The notes: generated by a model not told the origin, from the sequence alone. Shown: positions 1-9,185, numbered from the stretch's first letter. The stretch is 64,000 nt of DNA from Eubacteriales bacterium (GCA_030536575.1 JAUNPS010000001.1:62001-126000), one strand, 5' to 3'. Translations and numbers: made by a program.

Positions 1-46
1 CAAGTATGACACTGAATTTCTCGTGAAGCAAATGCAAGCGCATCCT

Positions 47-679
47 CTATTTAAAGAGAATAGAAAACGATTTCAAAACAAACGGAAAATACATAAAGAA
101 TAAAGTCATTCTTTCCCAAAGACCTTCATATTTTAAAATGCTGTTTTGAAATTGTTCTTTATCACCCATGATGAAAAATATAAAGAAAACAAATGCTAAA
201 ATAAATGATACAATACATACAGTACCTAATATAATATTCCTATTCTTCAGTTCTAAAATTCCCTGCATAAGAGGGAAAAAGAGTAATGCCGTAAATCCTA
301 TTGCTGCGCCAACGCCATGTATTTTGGACGCTAATGTAATAACACCTTTCTTTTCATTTATGCTGAAAACTCCTGAAAAGAAGCCAGCTCCAACAGCAAA
401 AATCCCAATCGAAAGAGATATTAAAACTGATAGTACCGGAAATTTTTCTTTTGCCGCAATGAAATAAACAAATGCCGTAAATAGCATGACTCCGCCCAAC
501 CATATTAACCAAAGATTATATACAAATCGAACGGGACTCTCCCGACTTCCCAATACACTCATTACCATAGATTTACTGTCATATCCGTCATAGTAATTCT
601 TCAATGCATACGGAAGTAAAAACTCCCCAATGATTGTGAGAAGTAAAACAGCATGAAATAATGGATTCTCTATGTTCAT
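47..679 (-). CDS. DUF998-family integral membrane protein
   Basis: Predicted protein of 210 residues with about six hydrophobic segments separated by short loops, the pattern of DUF998 membrane proteins. The biochemical role of that family is not established. I chose the ATG at 679, giving MNIENPLFHA, because a GAGGGAG ribosome binding site lies four bases upstream; a longer reading from a TTG at 691 would cover that site. The gene is AT-rich compared with most of the window, as is the PadR gene facing away from it. A 143-bp mobile repeat sits only 30 bp upstream of the start, so the promoter may have been displaced or supplied by the repeat. The family call is from overall pattern only. Confidence 0.7.
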   Translation of the reverse strand: MNIENPLFHAVLLLTIIGEFLLPYALKNYYDGYDSKSMVMSVLGSRESPVRFVYNLWLIWLGGVMLFTAFVYFIAAKEKFPVLSVLISLSIGIFAVGAGFFSGVFSINEKKGVITLASKIHGVGAAIGFTALLFFPLMQGILELKNRNIILGTVCIVSFILAFVFFIFFIMGDKEQFQNSILKYEGLWERMTLFFMYFPFVLKSFSILFK

Positions 680-708
680 TTTCTCCCTCAATATCTTTCA
701 ATCCTTCC

Positions 709-851
709 GTTACTGTTCACTCGTACCTCGTTCCAGTAACGATTCACAGGCTCATTTTAAGTTTTTGCTTCGCAAAAGAGCCTGCTCACTCCTGAATCAT
801 GTTCTTACGTACCTGAGCAGCTAGGTGCTCAGGTACTGTCTGAACAGTAAC
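709..851. repeat. MITE-like repeat, copy 1
   Basis: Bounded by the perfect 11-bp inverted ends GTTACTGTTCA and TGAACAGTAAC. Near-identical copies lie at 32473-32614 and 63629-63770 in the same orientation. Flanks are ATCCTTCC (701-708) and ATCTTTCC (852-859), an 8-bp target duplication with one mismatch. Internal stems include GTACCTGAGCA pairing with TGCTCAGGTAC, CAGGCTC with GAGCCTG, and TTTTGC with GCAAAA, so an RNA copy would be highly folded. There is no coding capacity, so movement would need a transposase from elsewhere. Confidence 0.88.
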
Positions 852-891
852 ATCTTTCCCTAGATTATAACTCTGCGTCATACGCTCCTTC

Positions 892-920
892 TTGCATTTT
901 GATTTTTGTTTTGTTATGAT
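892..920 (+). promoter_or_regulatory. padR promoter
   Basis: TTGCAT at 892-897 and TATGAT at 915-920 are separated by 17 bp, a good sigma-A-type promoter. The predicted start of transcription is near 927, just before the palindrome at 942-963. Confidence 0.6.
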
Positions 921-941
921 ATAAGAGTAGTTTTTATAGCA

Positions 942-963
942 AGTACTCTATATATAGAGTACT
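942..963. promoter_or_regulatory. 22-bp perfect palindrome, probable PadR operator
   Basis: Half-site AGTACTCTATA is followed directly by its exact complement TATAGAGTACT. It lies downstream of the predicted start of transcription and 33 bp before the padR start codon. PadR-family repressors bind AT-rich palindromes in their own promoters, so autoregulation is the simple inference. Confidence 0.65.
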
Positions 964-996
964 ACAAATACAATCAAAAGTCAAGGAGGAACTACC

Positions 997-1536
997 ATGT
1001 TGTCAAAACCTGCCACAATGCTTTTAGGACTTATTTATGAAAAACCACTCAATGCATACGAAATTATAAAGCTCTTAAATTATATGAATGTAAAATGGTG
1101 GTTCAACATTGCCGATTCCACTGTTTACTCCACCCTGAAAAATCTTGAAAAAAAAGAATTTATATTGGGCGCGACTGAAAAAGTAGGAAATATGCCTGAC
1201 CGTACCGTTTATCGTCTTTCCGAAAAAGGAAAAAAAGAGTTTCGCAATACTTTAAAATCATCGATTTTACAATTTAACTATGATACAAATATTTTTTCTA
1301 TTGCCGCCTTTTTCTTAAACATATTTACCCCAAATGAACAAACAGAACTTTTACAAGGACGGCTCAATATTTTATATAAGTATCGTGAAGGAATTGATAA
1401 GCAAATCAATCCGCTATGGGAAAGTGAAGTATCTGCTATCCATGTTGCCAATGTTAAAAGAATGATGGACTTAGTTGATGCTGAAATAGTTGGCACAAAA
1501 CGCCTGCTCGAAGATTGCACAAAAGACGATGTATAA
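997..1536 (+). CDS. PadR-family transcriptional regulator
   Basis: A 179-residue protein with an N-terminal PadR winged helix (about residues 5-80, opening with MLGLIYEKPLNAYEI-like sequence and a wing near NMPDRTVYRLSEKG) and a helical C-terminal part typical of PadR subfamily 1 dimerisation domains. The ATG at 997 is preceded by AAGGAGG at 983-989. The promoter at 892-920 and the operator-like palindrome at 942-963 suggest it represses itself. The divergent DUF998 membrane gene is a plausible target, although a mobile repeat now separates them. The gene is markedly AT-rich relative to the following 60 kb, which could mean acquisition by transfer. Confidence 0.88.
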   Translation: MLSKPATMLLGLIYEKPLNAYEIIKLLNYMNVKWWFNIADSTVYSTLKNLEKKEFILGATEKVGNMPDRTVYRLSEKGKKEFRNTLKSSILQFNYDTNIFSIAAFFLNIFTPNEQTELLQGRLNILYKYREGIDKQINPLWESEVSAIHVANVKRMMDLVDAEIVGTKRLLEDCTKDDV

Positions 1537-1559
1537 CTCCTTAAAGGAGCCGCCTGGGG

Positions 1560-1735
1560 CCAGGACACTCCTACACTTCGGAACACGCTGTGACTTCCGG
1601 CGGCGCACATTCTCACTGCATTGCCCGAATTCACCACGCTCTTCAGCGGCGCACTCGTGCACATCCTGGAACGCGCCGTGGCCTCCGGCGGCACACATTT
1701 TACTCCACGCCCCGAAGCTCGCCCACCTCCTCCGG
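1560..1735. repeat. Degenerate tandem repeat at the 3' end of the pseudouridine synthase
   Basis: Two imperfect units of about 88 bp. Each carries a block like CACTTCGGAACACGCTGTG or CATCCTGGAACGCGCCGTG followed by TCCGGCGGCGCACATT or TCCGGCGGCACACATT. The second unit runs into the C-terminal codons of the gene ending at 1700. GC-rich; no gene seen between 1537 and 1699. It resembles the other GC-rich minisatellites in this window. Confidence 0.45.
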
Positions 1736-2362
1736 CCTCCACTCAAACCGCATCCGCTTCCCACTCCCCGGATGCGTAAACTCCAGCTTCACCGCCCATA
1801 ACGCCACATGCTCCGCTCCCTGCGCCTTCTCCTTCCCATACTTCCGATCTCCCACCAGCGGCATCCCCGCCCCGGCCATCTGCACCCGGATCTGATGATG
1901 CCGCCCCGTCAAAAGCTCCACCTCCAAAAGCGCACATCCCTCTCTTTGCTCCAGCACCCGGTAATTCAGCTCCGCCCTCTTCGCCCCTTTCGTCCCCTCC
2001 ATCACAATCCTCGACATATTCGTCCGCCCATCCTTCAAAAGCCAGTTCACCAAATGCCCTTCTTCCTCCGACGGCTCCCCTTCCGCCAGCGCCCAGTAAA
2101 TCTTTTTCATCCGTCCATCCGCCGCCTGCGCACTCAGCTTCGCCGCACTCCCCTTCGTCTTCGCAAAAACCATCACCCCCTGCACCGGCTGATCCAGCCT
2201 GTGCACCACCCCCAAATACGGAATCCCCTTCCCATCCGCCAGATAATTCCGTAAAACACTCACCAGATCCATCTCCCCAATCCGCGCGCTCTCCACCGCC
2301 ACCCCCGCCGGCTTCCTGCACACCAGAATTTCCCGATCCTCATAAATAACCTGTGGTTCCAT
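1700..2362 (-). CDS. RluA-family RNA pseudouridine synthase
   Basis: A 220-residue protein that should convert specific uridines in rRNA or tRNA to pseudouridine. The catalytic signature is HRLDQPVQG (residues 54-62 from the chosen start) with the nucleophile Asp57; the usual HRLDxxTSG is altered after the Asp. The later GRHHQIRVQMAGAGMPLVGD block is also typical of RluA enzymes. There is no S4 domain, so it is a short RluA/RluC-like member. The ATG at 2362 is preferred over 2377 because GGAGG lies eight bases before it. RNA target not predictable. Confidence 0.88.
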   Translation of the reverse strand: MEPQVIYEDREILVCRKPAGVAVESARIGEMDLVSVLRNYLADGKGIPYLGVVHRLDQPVQGVMVFAKTKGSAAKLSAQAADGRMKKIYWALAEGEPSEEEGHLVNWLLKDGRTNMSRIVMEGTKGAKRAELNYRVLEQREGCALLEVELLTGRHHQIRVQMAGAGMPLVGDRKYGKEKAQGAEHVALWAVKLEFTHPGSGKRMRFEWRPEEVGELRGVE

Positions 2363-2498
2363 CCCTTCTACCTCCATTCTTCTGTACCCTGATTATAGCC
2401 TTCCCGCCGTCCCCTGGCAAGAACCGTTCTCCCCAACTTTTCTGCAACATTTCCCCGCCTCCCGCATAAACTGAAAAAAACCCCTTCCAGGTGCCGCT

Positions 2499-4235
2499 AT
2501 GCTCCATCTCCCAAAACCCTCAAACCTCCCCCGTTTCCCGAAAAAACTCCTTCTCGCCCCCGCAGCCTTCTTCCTTCTCTGCGCCTTACATATTTACCAG
2601 ACCAACCGCAACTTCGAAACCTTCACCGAAACCATGTTCCTGGAAGAAATCCAGTCCAATACCCTAAACCTCCACTACACCCTGGAAAATCCTTCCGCCT
2701 ACGGCATCACCGACTATCCCATCACCCTTGGCAGCGCCAAGCCAGAAGTCCTCGAAGCCTCCGCCCAGACCCTGGAACAAGATTACCAAACCCTCCAGAC
2801 CTTCTCCTACCGCGCTCTGACTGGCGAAAACCAACTCACCTATGACATCCTAAACGTCTACCTGGAAAACCAGCTTCAGGAAAGCCAGTACCTCCTCTAC
2901 GCTGAACCCCTGGGCGCCACCATCGGCACGCAGGCCCAGCTCCCTATCCTCCTTGCCGAGTATGCTTTCTATGAAAAATCCGACGTCATCCGCTACCTGA
3001 AACTTTTACAGCAGATGGATGTGTACTACGCCACCCTTCTGGACTACGAAAAGGCAAAATCCGCAGCCGGCCTTTTCATGTCCGACAAAAACCTGGACGC
3101 CATCCTCACCCAGTGCCGTTCCTTCATCGAAACCCCGGACAAAAACGTCCTGATCACCATTTTCCCGGAAAAAGTAAACGCCGTGGCCGATCTGACCGCC
3201 CAGGAAAAAGAACTCCTGATTTCTAAAAACCGCCAGATCGTACAGGAACACGTGATCCCTGCCTACGAACTCCTGATCACCGGATTGGAATCCTTACGCG
3301 GCACCGGAACCACTGAAAACGGCCTCTGCTACCTGCCCCAGGGCAAGGAATACTACGCCTGCCTGGTGCGCGACGCCACCGGCTGTCAGGTCAGCGTTTC
3401 CACGATCCAGAACCGGATCCAGGAGCAGATTTTCGCCGATTATGAAGCTCTGCGGACATTGATAACGGAAAATCCTCAGGTATTGGAAGAACTCCGCGCC
3501 GTCTCCGCCGCCTCCCCGCAGGATCCCGCCGCGATCCTGAACGACCTTCAGGCGAAAATGGCTGCTGATTTTCCCCAGGCCCCCAACGTTTCCTGCCAGA
3601 TCAAGTATGTGGACGCCTCCCTGGAAGAATATCTGAGTCCGGCCTTTTACCTGACGCCGCCCATTGATAACCTTACGGACAATGTGATCTACATCAACCA
3701 GGCCTCCGGCTACACCTCCGCCCAGCTCTACACCACCCTGGCCCATGAAGGCTATCCTGGCCACCTTTACCAGACCGTCTATTCCGGTTCCTTTGAGAGC
3801 AATCCCGTCCGCAATCTTCTGAATTTCAGCGGCTACGTGGAAGGGTGGGCGACCTACGTGGAAATGATGTCGTGGGAATACACCGGACTTTCGGCGGAAC
3901 TGGCCGAAGCTTACCGCCTGAACCGTTCGATTTCCCTGGGCTTTTCCTCTCTGATCGACATTGCCGTCCATTATAAAGGCTACACACGAGAAAAGGTCGT
4001 AGAATACCTCACTTCTTTTGGCTACAATGCGTCCTCTGCCTCCGCGCTCTTTGACGCCGTCATCGAGTCTCCGGCCAATTACCTGAAATACTACGTCGGG
4101 GCCTTAAGCTTCCAGGATCTCCAAACCGCCGTAAAAGAAAAAGAGGGAGAACAGTTCTCCCTCCGCGAATTCCACGCAAAAGTCCTCGAAATCGGCCCCG
4201 CGCCTTTCTCCGTGCTGGCTAAATATCTGTTATAG
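2499..4235 (+). CDS. DUF885-family putative metallopeptidase, membrane-anchored
   Basis: A 578-residue protein with an N-terminal hydrophobic segment (about residues 18-32), so probably exported or membrane-anchored. The DUF885 signature HEGYPGH lies at residues 416-422, followed by a GYVEGWATYVE block. In this family the HExxxGH-type motif is taken as a zinc site and several members act as peptidases, so cell-surface peptide or dipeptide hydrolysis is inferred. It is monocistronic and convergent with the ABC operon to its right, 43 bp away. Confidence 0.82.
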   Translation: MLHLPKPSNLPRFPKKLLLAPAAFFLLCALHIYQTNRNFETFTETMFLEEIQSNTLNLHYTLENPSAYGITDYPITLGSAKPEVLEASAQTLEQDYQTLQTFSYRALTGENQLTYDILNVYLENQLQESQYLLYAEPLGATIGTQAQLPILLAEYAFYEKSDVIRYLKLLQQMDVYYATLLDYEKAKSAAGLFMSDKNLDAILTQCRSFIETPDKNVLITIFPEKVNAVADLTAQEKELLISKNRQIVQEHVIPAYELLITGLESLRGTGTTENGLCYLPQGKEYYACLVRDATGCQVSVSTIQNRIQEQIFADYEALRTLITENPQVLEELRAVSAASPQDPAAILNDLQAKMAADFPQAPNVSCQIKYVDASLEEYLSPAFYLTPPIDNLTDNVIYINQASGYTSAQLYTTLAHEGYPGHLYQTVYSGSFESNPVRNLLNFSGYVEGWATYVEMMSWEYTGLSAELAEAYRLNRSISLGFSSLIDIAVHYKGYTREKVVEYLTSFGYNASSASALFDAVIESPANYLKYYVGALSFQDLQTAVKEKEGEQFSLREFHAKVLEIGPAPFSVLAKYLL

Positions 4236-4278
4236 CTATAGCCACACCCCCACTCCCGACGGTGCCGGGGCTCCGCCC

Positions 4279-4998
4279 CTACACCGTCACCCTCTGCCTT
4301 CGCAGCATCCCAACTCCTGCCGCCAACGTCACAATCCCTACAGCAGCCATCACAAGATACCCCGCCGCCTGCGTCGTCTCCCCCACAACCTTCACAATTC
4401 CTCTCCCCAGAATCCCCCACACAGAATTCGGCGCTTCCTCCACCGCATCCATCATCTGCGGCAGCCCAATCACCGCAACACACCACAGCACCGTCATAAA
4501 AAGCTGCGCCATCTGGAAATACCGCATCAACAGCCCCGCACAGCAAGTCTTAATCCCTAACAGCAGGAACGGATAAAGCACCAAATGAAGCCCTCCCAGC
4601 CAAAAACGGATATCCATCGCCAGCCCGTCCCGAAACCACATCCCGCCAATCCACGTCTCCGCCTCACTCCAAAGCCGGATCACCAAAAAAAGCCCCAGAT
4701 AGATCCCATATTCCACCACAAGCCTGGAAATCAGAAAACTCTTCCTCGTCCGCCCGAATCCGACCGCCCGGTTAAAATCATTCATCAGCATCCGGCTTCC
4801 TCCGAACAACTCAAGCGCAGCCACCACCATCATCCCCATCAGCGTACCCATCGCGACATAATCGCTCTCCGGATCTCTCCAGGAAACAAACCGCAAAATT
4901 CCCAGTCCGACTGCAAATGTGATCAAAAGAACCAACAGGCTGACTGCCGCCGAATCCTGAACTACAATCCGTGCTTCCTCTATAATCTTCTTTCGCAT
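4279..4998 (-). CDS. ABC-2-type membrane protein, second exporter
   Basis: A 239-residue protein with about six hydrophobic segments and no soluble domain. It is the last gene of the six-gene operon starting at 9113 and follows another membrane protein and an ATPase of the YtrB type, so it is probably one of two permease subunits of a small exporter. Start ATG at 4998 has GGGGGA seven bases upstream. Substrate unknown; YtrA-linked exporters are often tied to cell-envelope antibiotics. Confidence 0.7.
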   Translation of the reverse strand: MRKKIIEEARIVVQDSAAVSLLVLLITFAVGLGILRFVSWRDPESDYVAMGTLMGMMVVAALELFGGSRMLMNDFNRAVGFGRTRKSFLISRLVVEYGIYLGLFLVIRLWSEAETWIGGMWFRDGLAMDIRFWLGGLHLVLYPFLLLGIKTCCAGLLMRYFQMAQLFMTVLWCVAVIGLPQMMDAVEEAPNSVWGILGRGIVKVVGETTQAAGYLVMAAVGIVTLAAGVGMLRRQRVTV

Positions 4999-5008
4999 CT
5001 TTGTCCCC

Positions 5009-5683
5009 CTACATCCGAACTTCGATTTTCCGCATCGTCAGCCAGGTGATAAACATACTAACTGCAGACAGCGCCAGGCTTGCCGCCAGTATTATCCCTA
5101 TCCGCTCCTGAAGCTTCAGCACCGCTTCAAAAACATCTCCCATATGCTGTTTGACGCCGCTGGCCACCGTTACTCCCAGAAGTGCGCCGAGAATTCCAAA
5201 CAGAATGCCGACCCCGGCAATCGCAATTTTACCAATCTTACAATAAAGCGCCCCGACCATCTCCCCTACGCTGTCTACCGCGCAGACCAGAAGAGAAAGC
5301 AACAGCCAGAGCAGCACAATTTCTCCCGCATTTTTCGAAATCTCTCCCAGAAAAGCCATCAGCGCCGTCCCAATCAGCCCAATACAGGCAGAAATCACGA
5401 CTTTTGCCATTTCCATTCCCAGAAACGCTTCTTTCCTCCGGCATCCGGAAGCCAACAGCACCGGCAGATACGCCTCATACCATCCAAGCATATAGACCAG
5501 CATCACCATCACCGAAAGAATCACCCAGGCCACAGCGGCTGACCGCACAGCACTTCCGATCTGAAATTCTCTGGCTCCCAAAAGGGATATCACAGCCATA
5601 CAGACACTTCCCGCCAATCCCAGAAGAATCACCTCTCCCAGCACGATGCTCCAATACCGCACGGCCTTTTTTGCCGCTCTCAT
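5009..5683 (-). CDS. ABC-2-type membrane protein, second exporter
   Basis: A 224-residue protein with about six hydrophobic segments. The ATG at 5683 overlaps the stop of the ATPase gene by 4 bp (ATGA) and is preceded by GGGGAGG, which is why it is preferred over a GTG at 5704. Position and topology point to the transmembrane part of the exporter driven by the ATPase at 5680-6555. No sequence motif identifies its substrate. Confidence 0.7.
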   Translation of the reverse strand: MRAAKKAVRYWSIVLGEVILLGLAGSVCMAVISLLGAREFQIGSAVRSAAVAWVILSVMVMLVYMLGWYEAYLPVLLASGCRRKEAFLGMEMAKVVISACIGLIGTALMAFLGEISKNAGEIVLLWLLLSLLVCAVDSVGEMVGALYCKIGKIAIAGVGILFGILGALLGVTVASGVKQHMGDVFEAVLKLQERIGIILAASLALSAVSMFITWLTMRKIEVRM

Positions 5684-6555
5684 AGCTCCTCCCCCTCTCC
5701 GCACAGCGCCACGAAAATATTCTCCAGACTCATCGGCTGTACGGTAAGATCCGCATTCGTCGGAATCCGCTCGCCCGGCCGCAAAAGCACCGTAGCCCCG
5801 CTTCCTCTGCCAAACCGTTCCTTCGCATGAACTTCCATCCCCCGCGTCGCAGCCTCCAACGCATCGGCCCGCCCGCTCACATGCACGCAGCGTTCCAGCA
5901 GCTCCTGCGTCTTTTCCTTCAAAAACAGCTCGCCCCTCCGCATCAGGATCACCTCGTCAAAGGCGTCGCTGGCCTCCTCAATAATGTGCGTGGAAATCAC
6001 AAACGTGCGCCCTGTCTCCTCCATCTCTTCCAGCAAAAGCCGGTAAAACTGCTGCCTGGCGATCACATCCAGCCCGGCCGTAGGCTCGTCCAGAAACGTA
6101 AAATCCGCCTTACTTGCCATTGCCACAATGATCGTCACCATCGACGCCATTCCCTTTGACAGCTTGTTAATCCGCTGCTTCCGGTCCAGATGAAATTTTT
6201 CCATCAGCCGCTGTTCCATTTCTTTATCCCAGTGCGGGAGATAAATCGAAGCGGTCCTCAGGTAATCCTTGAGCTTCCATCCATTCGCCCCGGTTCCGCT
6301 GTTTCCCAGCTCCCTGGAAAAGCACAGATGGGACAGCGCCTGTTCGTTTTCCCAGACCGGCATCCCGGCGTAAGTCACCGTTCCGGACGTGGCGGGATTC
6401 TGGGCGGTCAGCATGGACAGCAGGGTGGTCTTCCCGGCTCCGTTTCGCCCGATCAGCCCATAAATTTTCCCTTTTTCCAGGGTCAGATCCACCTGTTTCA
6501 CAACCTCTTTTTTTCCATAAACCTTTGTAAGGCCTCTGCATTCCAATACGTCCAT
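5680..6555 (-). CDS. ABC transporter ATPase, YtrB/BcrA-like
   Basis: A 291-residue ATP-binding subunit with Walker A GRNGAGKTT near residue 37, a signature region reading LSKGMASM, Walker B FTFLDEPTAGLD and a switch His in STHIIEEA. The signature is degenerate compared with LSGGQ but LSKGM is common in this exporter class. Its start overlaps the GntR stop (TGATG), and the downstream membrane gene overlaps its own stop, so the three are translationally coupled. Likely powers export of, or resistance to, an envelope-active compound. Confidence 0.88.
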   Translation of the reverse strand: MDVLECRGLTKVYGKKEVVKQVDLTLEKGKIYGLIGRNGAGKTTLLSMLTAQNPATSGTVTYAGMPVWENEQALSHLCFSRELGNSGTGANGWKLKDYLRTASIYLPHWDKEMEQRLMEKFHLDRKQRINKLSKGMASMVTIIVAMASKADFTFLDEPTAGLDVIARQQFYRLLLEEMEETGRTFVISTHIIEEASDAFDEVILMRRGELFLKEKTQELLERCVHVSGRADALEAATRGMEVHAKERFGRGSGATVLLRPGERIPTNADLTVQPMSLENIFVALCGEGEEL

Positions 6556-6935
6556 CAGTCTTCCTCCCCTTTCCCCTCTGTAATCATCGCAATCAGCTCT
6601 TCCCTGGAAATCCCCAGATTTGCAGCCTCCGTCAGAAGTCCTTTGACATAGTCCTCAAAAAAACGCGCTTTTTTCTTATTCCGAATTTTTTCTTTCGCAC
6701 CTTTCGCCACAAACATGCCGATCCCCCTTTTTTTGTAAAGGATTCCCTCATCCACCAGAAGATTCACACCCTTTGCCGCGGTCGCCGGATTGATCGCGTA
6801 AAGCTTCGCCAGCTCGTTCGTACTGGGAACCCGCTCCTCTTCCGCCAGGACATCCCGAAGGATATCCCGTTCGATCATTTCCCGGATCTGCAGATAAATG
6901 GATTTTTCCTGTGTAAGTATTTCGCTCAAAGCCAT
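6555..6935 (-). CDS. GntR-family regulator, YtrA subfamily
   Basis: A 126-residue protein with an N-terminal GntR winged helix (SIYLQIREMIERDIL, then VPSTNELAKLYAINPATAAKGVNLL) and only a short C-terminal tail instead of an effector domain. That is the YtrA architecture, which commonly represses ABC exporter operons containing its own gene. It sits 13 bp after one ABC transporter and overlaps the next. The operator candidate at 9170-9183 beside the operon promoter is the expected binding site. Confidence 0.88.
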   Translation of the reverse strand: MALSEILTQEKSIYLQIREMIERDILRDVLAEEERVPSTNELAKLYAINPATAAKGVNLLVDEGILYKKRGIGMFVAKGAKEKIRNKKKARFFEDYVKGLLTEAANLGISREELIAMITEGKGEED

Positions 6936-6948
6936 TCACCCCCCGGTA

Positions 6949-8199
6949 TTATTTGCTTTCTGTTTTTCCCTCCGACCGGATTTTCTGCAATGCGGTGGTA
7001 AACTTGATCGGATTTCCATACATCAGGGTGCCGAAACGGAACATTTTCGCCGCCAGCAGGCCCACGAGGATGCAGGACACCACCAGGAGTCCGGCAGAAA
7101 GCAGGATTTCCCAAAGCGCCACGGTTCCCATGGTCACACGGCACAGCATGGCATTTGTAGAGGTAAAGGGTACGAAGGAGGCCGCCTTCATCAGCAGGCT
7201 GTCGCTGGAACCCATCCCGAACATGGCAATGAAAAAGGAAACCATATACAAAATCACGACCAGGCTGGAGCTCTTACTGATATCCTCTGTTTTCGAAACC
7301 AGCGCGCCCAGCATTCCAAACAGGAACGCGTACAGCAAATAGCCCAGAATTCCAAATACGATATAAACCGCCCAGACATGTGTCGGCACATGGAACAGGA
7401 AATCCAGCGCATTGCCCCAGGATTCCCGGAAGATCGCATAGCTTCCAAAGGCCGCGCCCAGAATGACGCCCATCTGGATGATTCCGGAAGCGGCGCCCGC
7501 CACGACTTTACCGACGATCAGGCTGTTCGGGTTCACGCTTGTCACCAGGATTTCAATCGCGCGGTTACTCTTTTCGGTCGTAACCGAAACTGCGATCATC
7601 TGGCCATATAACAAAATCAGGAAGTACAATGCAAAAATCAGAATATACGTATACCAGTAACTCTGGGAGCTGTCTTTCCCCAGGATTTCCGTATGGGAAA
7701 TGATCTCCGTCTGCATCAGGGACTGGATTTCTTCGGCCGTCAGACCTTTTTCCGTCAGGTAAGTCTGCTGAAAATTCAGTTCCATCACTTGATCCAGAGC
7801 CATGCTTTTTACATCGTGCAGGCTGTTATTCTGGACAATATACGTGTATTCGGTAGGACTCTGGATAAGAAATGCGCCGTCCAGCGTCTCGGACTGAACA
7901 TCTTCCCGCATCTTTTCCGCGTCCTCATAGAGAACCCAGGTATCGGTTAGCCCGGTATAGGCCGCCAGCTTCGACCCGATCACATCGTCCGGGTCAACAA
8001 TCCCGATCCGGCTTTCCTCATCAATGCCGTCTACCAGGATCTGTTCCACCGTATCGGTCGACAGAAGCCCCGGAATCATCGGCGGAATCGCCACGGCGGC
8101 GACTGCGATCACGGCGATTACAAGGGTTGTAATTAAGAAGCTTTTGTTTTTAAAATAATTTCCCAGTTCGAATTTTAATACGGTAAAAAACTGTTTCAT
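6949..8199 (-). CDS. ABC-2 transporter permease, NatB/YhaP-like
   Basis: A 416-residue protein with one N-terminal transmembrane segment (about residues 20-42), a large extracytoplasmic region of some 130 residues, then five or six C-terminal transmembrane segments. This is the ABC2_membrane_3 layout seen in NatB and YhaP. The start overlaps the stop of the ATPase gene by 4 bp, so the two form one exporter. NatAB of Bacillus exports Na+, but substrate cannot be assigned here. Confidence 0.83.
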   Translation of the reverse strand: MKQFFTVLKFELGNYFKNKSFLITTLVIAVIAVAAVAIPPMIPGLLSTDTVEQILVDGIDEESRIGIVDPDDVIGSKLAAYTGLTDTWVLYEDAEKMREDVQSETLDGAFLIQSPTEYTYIVQNNSLHDVKSMALDQVMELNFQQTYLTEKGLTAEEIQSLMQTEIISHTEILGKDSSQSYWYTYILIFALYFLILLYGQMIAVSVTTEKSNRAIEILVTSVNPNSLIVGKVVAGAASGIIQMGVILGAAFGSYAIFRESWGNALDFLFHVPTHVWAVYIVFGILGYLLYAFLFGMLGALVSKTEDISKSSSLVVILYMVSFFIAMFGMGSSDSLLMKAASFVPFTSTNAMLCRVTMGTVALWEILLSAGLLVVSCILVGLLAAKMFRFGTLMYGNPIKFTTALQKIRSEGKTESK

Positions 8200-9113
8200 C
8201 CTTCATCCCCTGCGCTTTCTACAAAAATATCGTTTAAGGACGGCTCGTAGCGTCCGAACAGCTCCAGTTCCAGGCCCAGATCCAGGAGGCTCTTTAAGAC
8301 TTCGTTCGTGCCTGCGCCTTTTCTGATGCATACGACGACCTGGTTCCGCTGGACTTTTTCGACGCTTACAAGTCCCGGAAGTTCTTTACTTAAACGGTTC
8401 GCCAGTTCCGTCGGCGTCAGCCCGATGCAGGAAATGCGCATCCGGCCGTTACTCTTTTCTTTTTTAATCTCGCTCAACTGTCCGCCGAGAACGACTTCAC
8501 CGTGATGGATAATCACAATGTCCTCGCAGAATTCTTCCACGTAGCCCATCTGATGGCTGGAAAAGATCACCATCTTTCCCTGCTGGATGACTTCCTGGAT
8601 CACATCCTTTAAAATCTGGGAATTCACCGGGTCCAGGCCGCTGAAAGGCTCGTCGAGGATCACCAGATCCGGGTCGCAGATCAGCGTCTGGGCGAGCTGG
8701 ACTTTCTGCTGATTTCCTTTCGAGAGGGTTTCCAGCTTTCGGTCGAAATACTCGTCGACTTCCAGGCGCTCCAGCCATTTTTTCGCGTTCGCCTTCGCTG
8801 ATTTCTGATCCATGCCCCGCAGCATGGCCAGATAAATGAGCTGCTCGCCGACTTTTTTCTTCGGGTAGAGGCCGCGCTCTTCCGGCAGGTAGCCGATCTG
8901 GTGTTCCCGCGGAATGAAGGGGCGGCCGTCCAGGGTGATCGTGCCGCTGTTCGCTTTAAAGACGTCCATGATGATGCGGATGGTGGTGGTTTTCCCGGCG
9001 CCGTTTCTCCCTAACAGGCCCAGGGCTTTCCCGCTTTCGACGGAGAAGGAAATTCCGTGAAGGACTTCTTTTTCTCCAAAGGTTTTCCTGATATTCTTTA
9101 ATTCCAGTTTCAT
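8196..9113 (-). CDS. ABC transporter ATPase, NatA/YhaQ-like
   Basis: A 305-residue ATPase with Walker A GRNGAGKTT near residue 37, signature LSKGNQQKVQ, Walker B LVILDEPFSGLD and switch SSHQM. The C-terminal domain of about 90 residues is typical of the NatA/YhaQ group. AAAGGAAA lies six bases before the ATG. It is the first gene of a six-gene leftward operon and is preceded by a strong promoter with an overlapping palindrome. Confidence 0.88.
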   Translation of the reverse strand: MKLELKNIRKTFGEKEVLHGISFSVESGKALGLLGRNGAGKTTTIRIIMDVFKANSGTITLDGRPFIPREHQIGYLPEERGLYPKKKVGEQLIYLAMLRGMDQKSAKANAKKWLERLEVDEYFDRKLETLSKGNQQKVQLAQTLICDPDLVILDEPFSGLDPVNSQILKDVIQEVIQQGKMVIFSSHQMGYVEEFCEDIVIIHHGEVVLGGQLSEIKKEKSNGRMRISCIGLTPTELANRLSKELPGLVSVEKVQRNQVVVCIRKGAGTNEVLKSLLDLGLELELFGRYEPSLNDIFVESAGDEG

Positions 9114-9169
9114 ACGATTTCCTTTCTTTACCTGTCCGATGGGGATTCTCCCCGTTTCCTCATTGGTTC

Positions 9170-9183
9170 ATTACTTATGTAAT
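9170..9183. promoter_or_regulatory. Inverted repeat, probable GntR operator
   Basis: ATTAC-TTAT-GTAAT lies immediately downstream of the -10 box of the exporter operon promoter, at the expected start of transcription. Position suits a repressor; the YtrA-type protein encoded at 6555-6935 in the same operon is the best candidate. Confidence 0.5.
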
Positions 9184-9185
9184 TA

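Noticed and set aside
1278-1742. Minus-strand gene between padR and the pseudouridine synthase
   Set aside because: It overlaps padR completely in antisense and reads through the degenerate repeat; no ribosome binding site or domain.
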